Source: an uncultured Altererythrobacter sp. (GTDB lineage: Bacteria; Pseudomonadota; Alphaproteobacteria; Sphingomonadales; Sphingomonadaceae). From it: DNA of 64,000 nucleotides. Below are positions 26,065-34,103 of this stretch, piece after piece; position 1 is the stretch's first letter, and every line of letters begins with the position of its first letter. The stretch is from positions 124,001 to 188,000 of the forward strand of contig CAMPIX010000001.1 in NCBI GenBank assembly GCA_946886565.1. Reading direction: 5' to 3'. Under the pieces are notes generated by a model. That model was not told where the DNA came from. It did not search any database and saw only the letters and a list, made by a program, of their open reading frames with translations. The translations under genes and the position numbers were made by a program.

Positions 26065-27606
26065 ATGGCAGCGAGCCAAGCCCCCGCCACGCTGGGCGAA
26101 CGACTGGTGCAACCGGTCACCAACGTATCCGACTTCATCTGGGGCGGGATCTGGGCGGGCGAGCAGGTCATCCCGATCCCGCCGCTCGTGGTAATCCTGC
26201 TGGGCGTCGGGCTGTGGATCATGATCGGGCTGCGGTTCTACCCGATCGTCAAGTTCGGCGCGGCGGTGCGCGGCCTGTTCGCCGGGCGCAAGGGTTCGGG
26301 CAAGGGCGAGATCAGCCCCTTCGCCGCGCTCTCGACCGCGCTTTCGGGCCAGGTCGGTACCGGCAATCTCGCGGGCGTCGCCACCGCGATCGCGCTGGGC
26401 GGACCCGGCGCGGTGTTCTGGATGTGGATCACGGCGTTGCTCGGCATGGCACTTGCCTTCGCCGAGGGCAGCCTCGCGATCCGCTACCGCGAAACCACCT
26501 CGGACGGCGTCTCGCGCGGCGGGCCGATGAGCTACATCATGATGGGCCTGGGGCCGAAGTGGACCTGGCTCGCGATCGTGTTCTGCATCGGCACGCTGTT
26601 CACCGCACTCGTCACCGGCAATTCGATCCAGTCGAACGAGGTCGCAAGCGGGCTCAACGAACTGTTCGGATTCGAGCGCTGGCTCGGCGGACTGATCGTC
26701 GCGATCGCGGTGTTCGCGGTGATCATCGGCGGCATCAAGTCGATCGGCAAGGTGGCCGAGAAGGTCGTGCCGTTCATGGCCGGCATCTACATCGTGATGG
26801 CGCTGATTGCGCTGGCGCTCAATTTCGGCGACCTGCCCGAAACGTTCGGGCGTATTTTCGACGGTGCGTTCAACGCGCAGAGCGCAAGCGGCGGCTTCGT
26901 CGGCGCCGCGCTCATCATCGCGATCCGCGCGGGCGTGGCGCGGGGACTGTTCTCGAACGAGGCCGGTCAGGGCTCGACCCCGATCGCGCACGCGGTGGCG
27001 CAGACCGACGATCCCGAACAGCAGGGCCGCATGGCAATGCTGGGCACTTTCATCGACACGATCGTGATCTGCACAATGACCGCACTGGTGATCCTGACGG
27101 TGCAGGGCCAGTTCACCTATCAGGGGCAGCCGGTCGATCACGTCTGGCAGTCGGACCTCGGCACCACCGCGATGTCGGGCTTCGTCACCACCTCGGGCGC
27201 GTTCGCTGCAGCATTCCCCTACGAGATCGGCTCGGTTCCGCTGGGCACCCTCGTCGCAAGCGTGGCGCTGATCCTGTTCGTGTTCACCACGCTGCTGACC
27301 TGGTCGTATTACGGGGAACGTGCGATCACCTTCATCTACGACCGGGTGCCCGGCTCGACGCTCAAGGGCGAGAAGGCGCTGCACATCGCGTGGCGGGTGA
27401 TCTGGTGCATCGCGATCTACATCGGCGCGACCCAGCCCTCGCAGCTCGTCTGGCGGCTTGGCGACATTTCGAACGCCGCGATGGCGCTGCCGAACCTGCT
27501 CGCGCTCGCGCTGCTGTCGGGCGTGGTGTTCAGGCTCGCGCGCGGCGAGCGCACCGCCGGGCGCGACTTTACGCGGAAGACGCCCGAGGAGCCCGAAGAG
27601 TACTGA
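26065..27606 (+). CDS. Alanine/glycine:cation symporter family protein
   Basis: A 513-residue inner-membrane transporter with about ten predicted membrane helices. Family signatures are SFAALSTALSG-like sequence (FAALSTALSGQVGTGNLAGV), the GGPGAVFWMWITALLGMA block, and SNEAGQGSTPIAHAVAQTD in the second half. It would import alanine or glycine with sodium or protons. The ATG has GAGAGGA upstream. It is divergent from secE and ends at a strong terminator. Confidence 0.93.
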   Translation: MAASQAPATLGERLVQPVTNVSDFIWGGIWAGEQVIPIPPLVVILLGVGLWIMIGLRFYPIVKFGAAVRGLFAGRKGSGKGEISPFAALSTALSGQVGTGNLAGVATAIALGGPGAVFWMWITALLGMALAFAEGSLAIRYRETTSDGVSRGGPMSYIMMGLGPKWTWLAIVFCIGTLFTALVTGNSIQSNEVASGLNELFGFERWLGGLIVAIAVFAVIIGGIKSIGKVAEKVVPFMAGIYIVMALIALALNFGDLPETFGRIFDGAFNAQSASGGFVGAALIIAIRAGVARGLFSNEAGQGSTPIAHAVAQTDDPEQQGRMAMLGTFIDTIVICTMTALVILTVQGQFTYQGQPVDHVWQSDLGTTAMSGFVTTSGAFAAAFPYEIGSVPLGTLVASVALILFVFTTLLTWSYYGERAITFIYDRVPGSTLKGEKALHIAWRVIWCIAIYIGATQPSQLVWRLGDISNAAMALPNLLALALLSGVVFRLARGERTAGRDFTRKTPEEPEEY

Positions 27607-27625
27607 CACTCCCGGCGACGAATCG

Positions 27626-27662
27626 AAAAAGGGGCCGGCCGCGCGTGCGGCCGGCCCCCTTC
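27626..27662 (+). terminator. Strong terminator after the symporter gene
   Basis: A perfect 12-bp stem GGGGCCGGCCGC (27631-27642) pairs with GCGGCCGGCCCC (27647-27658) across a four-base loop. It is preceded by AAAAA and followed by CTTCG. The A-run means it can also stop leftward transcripts, including that of the small gene at 27677-27826. Confidence 0.8.
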
Positions 27663-27676
27663 GCGTGACGAGCGGT

Positions 27677-27826
27677 TCAGCGCGCGCCGAAAAGGCGGGC
27701 GAAGAAGCCGGGTTCCTCCATCGGCTGGATCGGCCCGTGCGTCATGAAGCGAAGCGACGCGTCGCGATGCGGGCGGGGCTGGATCCACCCGTCGGGGCGA
27801 CTGCTGCGGAAAGTCAGACTCGACAT
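27677..27826 (-). CDS. Small hypothetical protein (49 residues)
   Basis: A 49-residue open frame with GGAGGT just before its ATG and a terminator just after its end, which together suggest a real gene. The sequence is Arg/Pro-rich, has no membrane helix, and ends with FMTHGPIQPMEEPGFFARLF plus three residues. The tail looks like a short conserved motif, and similar small proteins may occur in relatives. An alternative ATG lies 15 bases upstream (27841). No function can be given. Confidence 0.5.
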   Translation of the reverse strand: MSSLTFRSSRPDGWIQPRPHRDASLRFMTHGPIQPMEEPGFFARLFGAR

Positions 27827-28037
27827 GGCTACCTCCATCATTTGCGTTTCGAACCCACCGTTCGACGCTAACAATGACCGGCTCGTCTCAGCGGTTCCCG
27901 CCCGGTTTGACCGTGCGAATGAGGGCTTGTGGATAAGCGGCGCGAGGCCAGCGTTCCCTAGGGGGTTCCCGTAATGCGCAAATTTTCCGGAGCTGTGGCG
28001 CGCGTGCAATCGCGCCCAAGTCGTTTGGCCAATCGCC

Positions 28038-28113
28038 TGGCAGGGGTGACAGGATTCGAACCCGTGGCCCTCGGTTTTGGAGACCGATGCTCTACCAACT
28101 GAGCTACACCCCT
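28038..28113 (-). tRNA. tRNA-Trp (CCA anticodon)
   Basis: The minus strand folds as a full cloverleaf. The acceptor stem AGGGGTG pairs with CACCCCT, the D arm is GCTCAGTTGGTAGAGC, the anticodon loop CTCCAAA has anticodon CCA, and the T arm is CACGGGTTCGAATCCTGT-like. The discriminator is G, and the CCA end is encoded (28038-28040). In many bacteria tRNA-Trp sits directly upstream of secE; here the symporter and a small gene lie between. Confidence 0.96.
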
Positions 28114-28204
28114 GCAGGCGGAAGCGCCCTCTATAACCAAGCACCGGCGAACGCAAGGCGGCGCGCGCTTGGCGCGCACCGGCGGGCAGGATAAGGGCTG
28201 GTCC

Positions 28205-28903
28205 ATGCACGCACGCGCGCAAGGCCCGATCCCCAGCGACATCCTGCTGCTTGCCTATCGCAACGGAATATTCCCGATGGCCGACGCGCGCGACGATCCC
28301 GAGGTGTTCTGGGTCGAGCCGCGCGAGCGTGCGGTTATCCCGCTCGACGGCTTCGTCTGCTCGCGCTCGCTGCGCAAGGTGCTGCGGCGCGGTGAGTTCG
28401 CGGTGACCTGCAACACGGCGTTCGACGAGGTCCTGCGCGCCTGCGCCGCACCGCGTCCGGATAACGGGGGAACCTGGATCAACCGCCGGATCGAGGAGAG
28501 CTTCCGCGCGCTCCACCGCGAAGGGCACGCGCATTCGCTCGAATGCTGGCGCGAGGGCGAACTGATCGGGGGGCTCTACGGGCTCGCGGTCGATCGGGCG
28601 TTCTGCGGGGAGAGCATGTTCAGCCGCGCCGACAACGCCTCCAAGGTCGCGCTGGCCTGGCTGGTGGCGCTGATGAAGCGCGCGGGCTTCGCGCTGCTCG
28701 ACTGCCAGTTCATGACCGGGCACCTCGCCTCGCTCGGGGCAGTGGAGATTTCGCAGGCGCGCTATTGTGCGCTGCTGGAGGACGCGCGCGGGGCTCCGCG
28801 AGCGAGTTTGGCCGAAGCCTATTCCTCGCTGGTTTCCGAAGCCGAGGCCGCTTCGTCCTCGCCCGGGAAGCTCATCGCGCAGTCCTTCACCCAGACGTCG
28901 TAG
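28205..28903 (+). CDS. aat: Leucyl/phenylalanyl-tRNA-protein transferase
   Basis: A 232-residue enzyme that adds Leu or Phe from tRNA to N-terminal Arg/Lys of proteins, marking them for the N-degron pathway. Signatures are LLLAYRNGIFPMAD near the N-terminus, TWINRRIEESFRALH, GLYGLAVDRAFCGESMFS and LLDCQFMTGHLASLGA. The ATG at 28205 gives the family-typical start; an in-frame GTG or similar codon 36 bases upstream is less likely. The C-terminal 85 bases overlap the convergent DUF2155 gene, and the last 20-30 residues are Ala/Ser-rich and poorly conserved-looking. Confidence 0.94.
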   Translation: MHARAQGPIPSDILLLAYRNGIFPMADARDDPEVFWVEPRERAVIPLDGFVCSRSLRKVLRRGEFAVTCNTAFDEVLRACAAPRPDNGGTWINRRIEESFRALHREGHAHSLECWREGELIGGLYGLAVDRAFCGESMFSRADNASKVALAWLVALMKRAGFALLDCQFMTGHLASLGAVEISQARYCALLEDARGAPRASLAEAYSSLVSEAEAASSSPGKLIAQSFTQTS

Positions 28904-29334
28904 ATCGGGTGCTCGACCACGTTGAGGCTCGGCGAGTTCTTGAACAGCCAGCCCGAAAAGACCTTGTTCCAGGTGCCCTCGTCGCCCGGCTCGCGGACGA
29001 AGACCTGGACGAACGCGCCGGTCTCGCGCGGCATTTCCCACGGCGCGGTGCGCTCGCACGCGGCCATGCGGACGATCACGTCGCCCACGCGCTGCGCTTC
29101 TCCGGGCGAGAGCTCGAGGTCCTGCGACAGGTTGTTGCGCTTGTTGAGCAGGCCGATCGTGCCGACGCGGTCTTCCATCGGCGTGCCCACGCCGCCTTCG
29201 CCCACCACTTGCGGCGGATCGGGATTGCGCAGGCTTTCGGGAATCTCCGTTTCGATCGGCTGCGGTGCGGGCGGCTCCTCGGTGCAGGCAGCGAGAGCGA
29301 GCGCGAGCGGCAGTGCGGCGGCGAGGGCGCGCAT
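28819..29334 (-). CDS. DUF2155 domain protein
   Basis: A 171-residue exported protein. The N-terminus (ALPLALALAACTEEP) is a signal with a lipobox-like AAC. The core (RVGTIGLLNKRNNLSQDLEL, ACERTAPWEMPRETGAFVQV, VFSGWLFKNSPSLNVVEHP) matches the DUF2155 family, common in alphaproteobacteria next to the NDUFA12 gene, as here. It starts two bases after the NDUFA12 stop. The C-terminal acidic tail overlaps the end of aat by 85 bases in the opposite direction. The function is not established. Confidence 0.9.
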   Translation of the reverse strand: MRALAAALPLALALAACTEEPPAPQPIETEIPESLRNPDPPQVVGEGGVGTPMEDRVGTIGLLNKRNNLSQDLELSPGEAQRVGDVIVRMAACERTAPWEMPRETGAFVQVFVREPGDEGTWNKVFSGWLFKNSPSLNVVEHPIYDVWVKDCAMSFPGEDEAASASETSEE

Positions 29335-29336
29335 GC

Positions 29337-29750
29337 TCAACTGTCCGGCGACCACGCTTCGTAATCGCCGGTCGCAGCGGCGCGGCGCCCGCCGCGCTGG
29401 AGCGCGCCCTGCGGCAGGTAGGCACTGCCGGTCCCAGTGGCGTTGGGGGTGTAGTCGGCCTCCCAGATGCGCGCCGGAGGAAGATGGCTTTCGGGCACGT
29501 CGTCGAACGCGCCGTGGAGCCAGCCGTGCCATTCGGACGGCACCCGGCTCGCGTCGTTCGAACCCTGGTAGATCACCCAGCGCCGTTCGCGGACGCCACC
29601 CGATCCACCGGCTCCGGACTTTTCGCGCGCGCGGAAATAGCGGTTGCCCTGCGCGTCGGTGCCGACCTGTTCGCCATGCCGCCACGAATCGAGCAGGGTG
29701 CCGATGGTCGCGCCCTCCCACCAGGTGAATATCTTGGCCAGGAAACTCAT
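29337..29750 (-). CDS. NDUFA12-family (complex I accessory) protein
   Basis: A 137-residue homologue of the mitochondrial complex I accessory subunit NDUFA12. Signatures include FTWWEGATIGTLLDSWRHG, GTDAQGNRYFRAR, RRWVIYQGSNDASRVPSEWH and GWLHGAFDDVPE. It probably supports NADH:ubiquinone oxidoreductase on the inner face of the membrane, as known for the alphaproteobacterial family. The ATG at 29750 (MSFLAKIF) matches the family start. It shares an operon with the DUF2155 gene, with the recX/DUF192 pair just upstream. Confidence 0.93.
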   Translation of the reverse strand: MSFLAKIFTWWEGATIGTLLDSWRHGEQVGTDAQGNRYFRAREKSGAGGSGGVRERRWVIYQGSNDASRVPSEWHGWLHGAFDDVPESHLPPARIWEADYTPNATGTGSAYLPQGALQRGGRRAAATGDYEAWSPDS

Positions 29751-29808
29751 GGAGCGGGCGGTTAGCCGATTCGTCCGGCTCGGCCAAGCGCGCAATCGCG
29801 CAAGCCGC

Positions 29809-30300
29809 TTACCATTCCACCCGATCGCCCGGCTCGATCCCGAGCTCGGCCGCGCGGCCGCCGGGAATCTCCAGCACCGCGCCGGTCAGCCCGACCGCAG
29901 TGACCGAATCGAGCGAATAGGGCACCGTTCGGGCCGCGATGTTGAGGATGCGCCCGTCGCGCCCGACGAAAATGATGTCGAGCGGCAGCGGCGTGTTCTT
30001 CATCCAGAAGCTTGCCACATCGGGCGGGTTGCGCAGGAACAGCATGCCCTCGTTCGGCCCGAGTTCGGTGCGGAACATCAGCCCGCGGGCCTGTTCCTGC
30101 GCCGAACGCGCGACCTCGACCGCAAATTCGTGCCGCTCGCCATCGGCAATCACCGCCAACGGGATGATCTCGAGTCCCGAGACCGGGTGCGTGCCTTTCG
30201 CAACGGGCGATGCTTCGGCCGCCGGAGCGGCTTCGGCGCCGGTCTGGGGCGAGCAGGCGGCTGCCAGAGCGGCAGCGAAAAGGATGGCAGGTGGGCGCAT
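29809..30300 (-). CDS. DUF192 protein
   Basis: A 163-residue exported protein. The signal sequence ends at a possible lipoprotein cysteine (AALAAACSPQ). The DUF192 core shows EQARGLMFRTELGPNEGMLF, FWMKNTPLPLDIIFVG and VLEIPGGRAAELGIEPGD. The family is widespread and of unknown function. The gene begins immediately after the recX stop codon. Confidence 0.92.
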   Translation of the reverse strand: MRPPAILFAAALAAACSPQTGAEAAPAAEASPVAKGTHPVSGLEIIPLAVIADGERHEFAVEVARSAQEQARGLMFRTELGPNEGMLFLRNPPDVASFWMKNTPLPLDIIFVGRDGRILNIAARTVPYSLDSVTAVGLTGAVLEIPGGRAAELGIEPGDRVEW

Positions 30301-30873
30301 CTAGAGCTCCTCGTCCGCGGATGCCTCGGCGACCCATCGCTCGATCTCGTCCGCGCTTGCCGCATCCAATACCGCGCGCGCCGCTTCGAATCCATGCCCC
30401 GCGCGGATCATCGCTGCAACCTGCTTCTCGCGCCGCTCGCGATCGGGCGGCGCGCTGCCGAACGGACCGAAGCGCCGCTTGCGCGCCAGCGCCAGCGCCG
30501 CCGCACGCCGCGCGTGCTCCCCCGGCTCCACCTCCGCGCGCACCTCCTCGCCGATGCCCGCGCCGCGCAGCGCCTGCTCGACCCGCCGCGCGCCATAGCC
30601 GCGGCGCAGCAGCCCGTTAACCCGTGCCCGGGCGTAGGCTTCGTCGTCGATATAGCCCAGTTCGGCGAACCGCGCGGCGATCGCGGCGGGATCGGCCGGA
30701 CGCTCGCCCGCCCACCCGCGCTCGCGCACTTTGCGCACGAGATAGGCCTCGAGCTTCGCTCCGCTAGTTGCAAAACGCGCGACGTAGGACAGCGCGAGTT
30801 CCTCCAGCCGCGCGCCATCGAGCGGCTTCGGCAGGCGCCTTTTTTGCCGCTCGTGCGTTTCCCTGCGATCCAT
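30301..30873 (-). CDS. recX: RecX-family regulatory protein
   Basis: A 190-residue protein of the RecX family, which modulates RecA. It is mostly helical and Arg-rich, with the tandem three-helix repeats typical of RecX: LEAYLVRKVRERGW, ARFAELGYIDDEAYARARV and RRGYGARRVEQALRGAGI. The ATG at 30873 has GGAG six bases upstream; an ATG at 30885 would add four residues. A much longer upstream frame crosses the divergent acyl-AMP ligase promoter and is rejected. recA is not in the window. Confidence 0.85.
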   Translation of the reverse strand: MDRRETHERQKRRLPKPLDGARLEELALSYVARFATSGAKLEAYLVRKVRERGWAGERPADPAAIAARFAELGYIDDEAYARARVNGLLRRGYGARRVEQALRGAGIGEEVRAEVEPGEHARRAAALALARKRRFGPFGSAPPDRERREKQVAAMIRAGHGFEAARAVLDAASADEIERWVAEASADEEL

Positions 30874-31015
30874 CGGGCGCTCCATCGGCCTTATTCGTGC
30901 CACACTCGTCCGGAAATGGGAAAGTTTGAAACGGCGGAGAGCACGGGATAAGAGCGCCGAAAGGGGACCACAGCAGCGCAATATTGCGCGCCGAAGACGG
31001 GTAACGCTTCCAGAT

Positions 31016-32755
31016 ATGACCGATTCGAACCTGACTCCGACGCCGAACGATTGCGCCTTGCCGCGCCGCCGATCGGACTTCGCCACGTTTACCGACGCGG
31101 TCGACTATGCCGCGCGGAGCGAAAAGGGACTCAATTTCCACGATATGCGCGGGGCGCTCGAACGCGCCTATTCCTATCGCGAAATGCGCGAGGACGCGCT
31201 GGCGATGGCCCGGCGGCTGGTCGCCGCGGGGATCGCGCGCGAAGACCGCGTGGCGCTCGTGGCCGAGACCGGCCCCGAATTCGCGGCGCTGTTCTGTGCC
31301 TGCGTCTATTCGGGTGCCTGGCCGGTGCCGCTGCCACTGCCGACCAGCTTCGGCGGCAAGGACGGCTACATCGACCAGCTCGTCGTACAGCTCGAAAGCT
31401 CCGATCCCAAGCTCTTCATCTATCCGCCCGAGATTGCCGAGATGGCGCAGGCCGCTGCCGACCGGCAGGGCTGCGACGGGATCGACTGGGAAAGCTTCGC
31501 CGCGCGCGAGGCGCCCGAATGCACGCTGCCCGAGGCGCGGCCGGACGATATCTGCTACCTCCAGTACTCCTCGGGCTCGACCCGCTTCCCCACCGGCGTC
31601 GCGGTGACGCACGAGGCGCTGCTGCACAACCTCTACGGCCATGCGACGATGGTCGATCTGGGCGAGAACGACCGCGTGGTAAGCTGGCTGCCGTGGTATC
31701 ACGACATGGGCCTCGTCGGCTGCCTGCTGTCGCCGATCGCGAATCAGGTGAGCTGCGATTATCTGAAAACCGAGCACTTCGCGCGCCGCCCGCTCGCCTG
31801 GCTCGACCTGATCAGCCGCAACGAGGGCAACACGCTCTCCTATTCGCCGACCTTCGGCTACGACATCTGCGCACGACGCATCTCGAGCCAGTCCAGCGTG
31901 GCCGAACGGTTCGACCTGTCGCGCTGGCGCACCGCCGGCAACGGGGCGGATATGATCCGGCCCGACGTGATGCAGAGCTTCGTCAATGCATTTGCTGACG
32001 CGGGCTTCCGCGCGAGCGCCTTCACCCCGAGCTACGGCCTCGCCGAAGCGACGCTGGCGGTGACGGTGATGCCCCCGGGCGAGGGTATCCGCGTCGAACT
32101 GGTCGAGGAAGAGCGCCTCTCGGGCACCCGCGCCGACTTCTCGCGCCCCGCCCGCTACCGCGCGATCGTCAACTGCGGCAAGCCGCTGCCCGGGATGGAA
32201 GTCGAGATCCGCGGCGAGGCGGGCCGTGCCAAGGGCGATCACCAGATCGGCAAGATCTGGTGCCGCGGCAAGAGCGTAATGCACTCGTACTTCCGCAACG
32301 AGGAAGCGACGACCGACTGCCTGGTCGACGATTGGCTCGACACCGGCGACATGGGATACATGGGCGACGGTTATCTGTTCGTCGTCGGGCGCGCGAAGGA
32401 CATGATCATCATCAACGGCAAGAACCACTGGCCACAGGACATCGAATGGGCGGTGGAGCAGCTGCCGGGCTTCAACCACGGCGACATCGCCGCCTTCTCG
32501 GTCGAGACCGAGAACGGCGAGGAAGCGCCCGCGGTGCTGGTCCACTGCCGTGTCTCCGACCCGGAAGAGCGCGTGCGCCTGCACGAGCAGATCCGCGACA
32601 AGGTGCGCTCGGTCACGGGCATGAACTGCGTGGTCGAGCTGGTCCCGCCGCGCACGCTGCCGCGCACCAGCTCGGGCAAGCTGAGCCGCGCCAAGGCCAA
32701 GCGGCTCTACCTCGCGGGCGAGATCCAGCCGCTCCCGCTGATGGAAGCCGCCTGA
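31016..32755 (+). CDS. Fatty acyl-AMP ligase
   Basis: A 579-residue adenylate-forming enzyme. The ATP-binding loop YSSGSTRFPTGV (about 183-194) and its partner YGLAEATL (about 340) are present, as are the adenylation hinge DTGDMGYMGDGYLFVVGRAK (from about 442) and TSSGKLSRAKAKRL near the C-terminus. Sequence and length suit the fatty acyl-AMP ligase group, which loads acyl chains onto acyl carrier proteins, rather than an acyl-CoA synthetase. No polyketide synthase or ACP gene is adjacent, so the acceptor is unknown. It is divergent from recX. Confidence 0.88.
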   Translation: MTDSNLTPTPNDCALPRRRSDFATFTDAVDYAARSEKGLNFHDMRGALERAYSYREMREDALAMARRLVAAGIAREDRVALVAETGPEFAALFCACVYSGAWPVPLPLPTSFGGKDGYIDQLVVQLESSDPKLFIYPPEIAEMAQAAADRQGCDGIDWESFAAREAPECTLPEARPDDICYLQYSSGSTRFPTGVAVTHEALLHNLYGHATMVDLGENDRVVSWLPWYHDMGLVGCLLSPIANQVSCDYLKTEHFARRPLAWLDLISRNEGNTLSYSPTFGYDICARRISSQSSVAERFDLSRWRTAGNGADMIRPDVMQSFVNAFADAGFRASAFTPSYGLAEATLAVTVMPPGEGIRVELVEEERLSGTRADFSRPARYRAIVNCGKPLPGMEVEIRGEAGRAKGDHQIGKIWCRGKSVMHSYFRNEEATTDCLVDDWLDTGDMGYMGDGYLFVVGRAKDMIIINGKNHWPQDIEWAVEQLPGFNHGDIAAFSVETENGEEAPAVLVHCRVSDPEERVRLHEQIRDKVRSVTGMNCVVELVPPRTLPRTSSGKLSRAKAKRLYLAGEIQPLPLMEAA

Positions 32756-32819
32756 GCCGGACAATCCTCCGCACGTGATGCGTTCCCACGGGCCGTTCGA
32801 GCCTGTAGGGTCGGCGCGC

Positions 32820-32848
32820 TTGAAGTTCGTGTCTTAGATACCTAATAC
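32820..32848 (+). promoter_or_regulatory. Possible promoter of the TelA operon
   Basis: TTGAAG (32820-32825) is followed after 17 bases by TAATAC (32843-32848), about 31 bases before the TelA start codon. Spacing is ideal but the -10 matches only half of the consensus. Confidence 0.4.
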
Positions 32849-32879
32849 AGTCTTCGTACGAGGGAGCACGCTGCGCGCC

Positions 32880-34094
32880 ATGGCCACTACCGAAACCAAG
32901 ACCGCGACCGAAACCGATTTCGAGCTCACCCCGCCCGACCCGGTGCCCACCGTCGCCGCCGCGAAGGCCGCGGGGCTGGTGCCGGTGAGCGAGGAGAAGA
33001 AATCCAAGCTCGAGGAGAAGGTCGAGGCGTTCGTCGCCGACCTCGTCTCGATCGACGCCAATTCGCCCGAGTTCGGCAAGAAGGTGGACCAACTGACCAA
33101 CATGGGCCGCAAGGAGATCATGGCGGCCTCGCAGCATTCGAACCGCTTCCTCGACCGGCCGATCCGCGCGATGGACAAGGACGAGGGCGTCGGCGCCAAC
33201 CTCGCCGAACTGCGCCGCACGGTGGAAGAGCTCGACCCTTCGCGCCGCGGCAAGCTTACGGGCCCGAAGAAGTTCCTCGGCATCATCCCGTTCGGCAACA
33301 AGCTCAACGACTATTTCCGCAGCTACCAGAGCGCGCAGACGCACATCCAGCAGATCCTCTCCAAGCTCGGCAACGGCAAGGACGAGCTGCTGATGGACAA
33401 CGCCGCGATCGACGTCGAGCGCGCCAAGCTGTGGGAAGCAATGGGCAATCTGGAACAGATGATCCACATCTCGCAGACGCTCGACGACCGGCTCGAGGAG
33501 AAGGCGGCCGAGCTCGACGCGACCGATCCGGCCAAGGCCAAGGCGGTGCGCGAGACCGCGCTGTTCTACGTCCGCCAGCGCACGCAGGACCTGCTGACGC
33601 AGATGGCGGTGAGCGTGCAGGGCTATCTCGCGCTCGATCTGGTCAAGAAGAACAACGTCGAGCTGGTGAAGGGCGTCGACCGCGCGAGCACGACCACGGT
33701 CGGCGCGCTGCGCACCGCGGTGACGGTGAGTGAGGCGATGACCAACCAGCGGCTCGTCCTGCAGCAGATCACCGCGCTCAACACCACCACCGCGGGGATC
33801 ATCGATTCGACCAGCACTATGCTGCGCGAGCAGACCGGCAAGATTCACGAGCAGGCGGCTTCGAGCACGATCCCGCTCGAGACGCTCCAGCGGGCGTTCC
33901 AGAACATCTACGACACGATGGACGAGGTCGACCAGTTCAAGCTGCGCGCGCTCGATTCGATGAAGCAGACCGTCACCACGCTGTCGGCCGAGGTCGAGAA
34001 GTCGAAAGGCTATATCGCGCGTGCCGAGGGCCAGTCGCAGGCACAGGCCAGGATCGGCACGGGCGAGCCCTCGCTGCTGGCGCTGGAGAGCTGA
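32880..34094 (+). CDS. TelA-family (toxic anion resistance-like) protein
   Basis: A 404-residue, largely helical cytoplasmic protein of the TelA/KlaA family. The start is a Thr/Glu-rich tail, followed by long coiled-coil-like stretches. Blocks such as GPKKFLGIIPFGNKLNDYF and MAVSVQGYLALDLVKKNN are characteristic, with RQRTQDLLTQ and VGALRTAVTVSEAMTNQRL downstream. The family is linked to tellurite resistance and envelope stress, but the biochemistry is unresolved. It is followed 10 bases later by an XpaC-like membrane gene and a PHA-granule-type gene. Confidence 0.9.
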   Translation: MATTETKTATETDFELTPPDPVPTVAAAKAAGLVPVSEEKKSKLEEKVEAFVADLVSIDANSPEFGKKVDQLTNMGRKEIMAASQHSNRFLDRPIRAMDKDEGVGANLAELRRTVEELDPSRRGKLTGPKKFLGIIPFGNKLNDYFRSYQSAQTHIQQILSKLGNGKDELLMDNAAIDVERAKLWEAMGNLEQMIHISQTLDDRLEEKAAELDATDPAKAKAVRETALFYVRQRTQDLLTQMAVSVQGYLALDLVKKNNVELVKGVDRASTTTVGALRTAVTVSEAMTNQRLVLQQITALNTTTAGIIDSTSTMLREQTGKIHEQAASSTIPLETLQRAFQNIYDTMDEVDQFKLRALDSMKQTVTTLSAEVEKSKGYIARAEGQSQAQARIGTGEPSLLALES

Positions 34095-34103
34095 GCGATC
34101 GCG

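Noticed and set aside
30874..31086. RecX with a long N-terminal extension
   Set aside because: The extension is Arg-rich, crosses the divergent promoter, and has no family similarity; an internal ATG with a ribosome binding site fits RecX.
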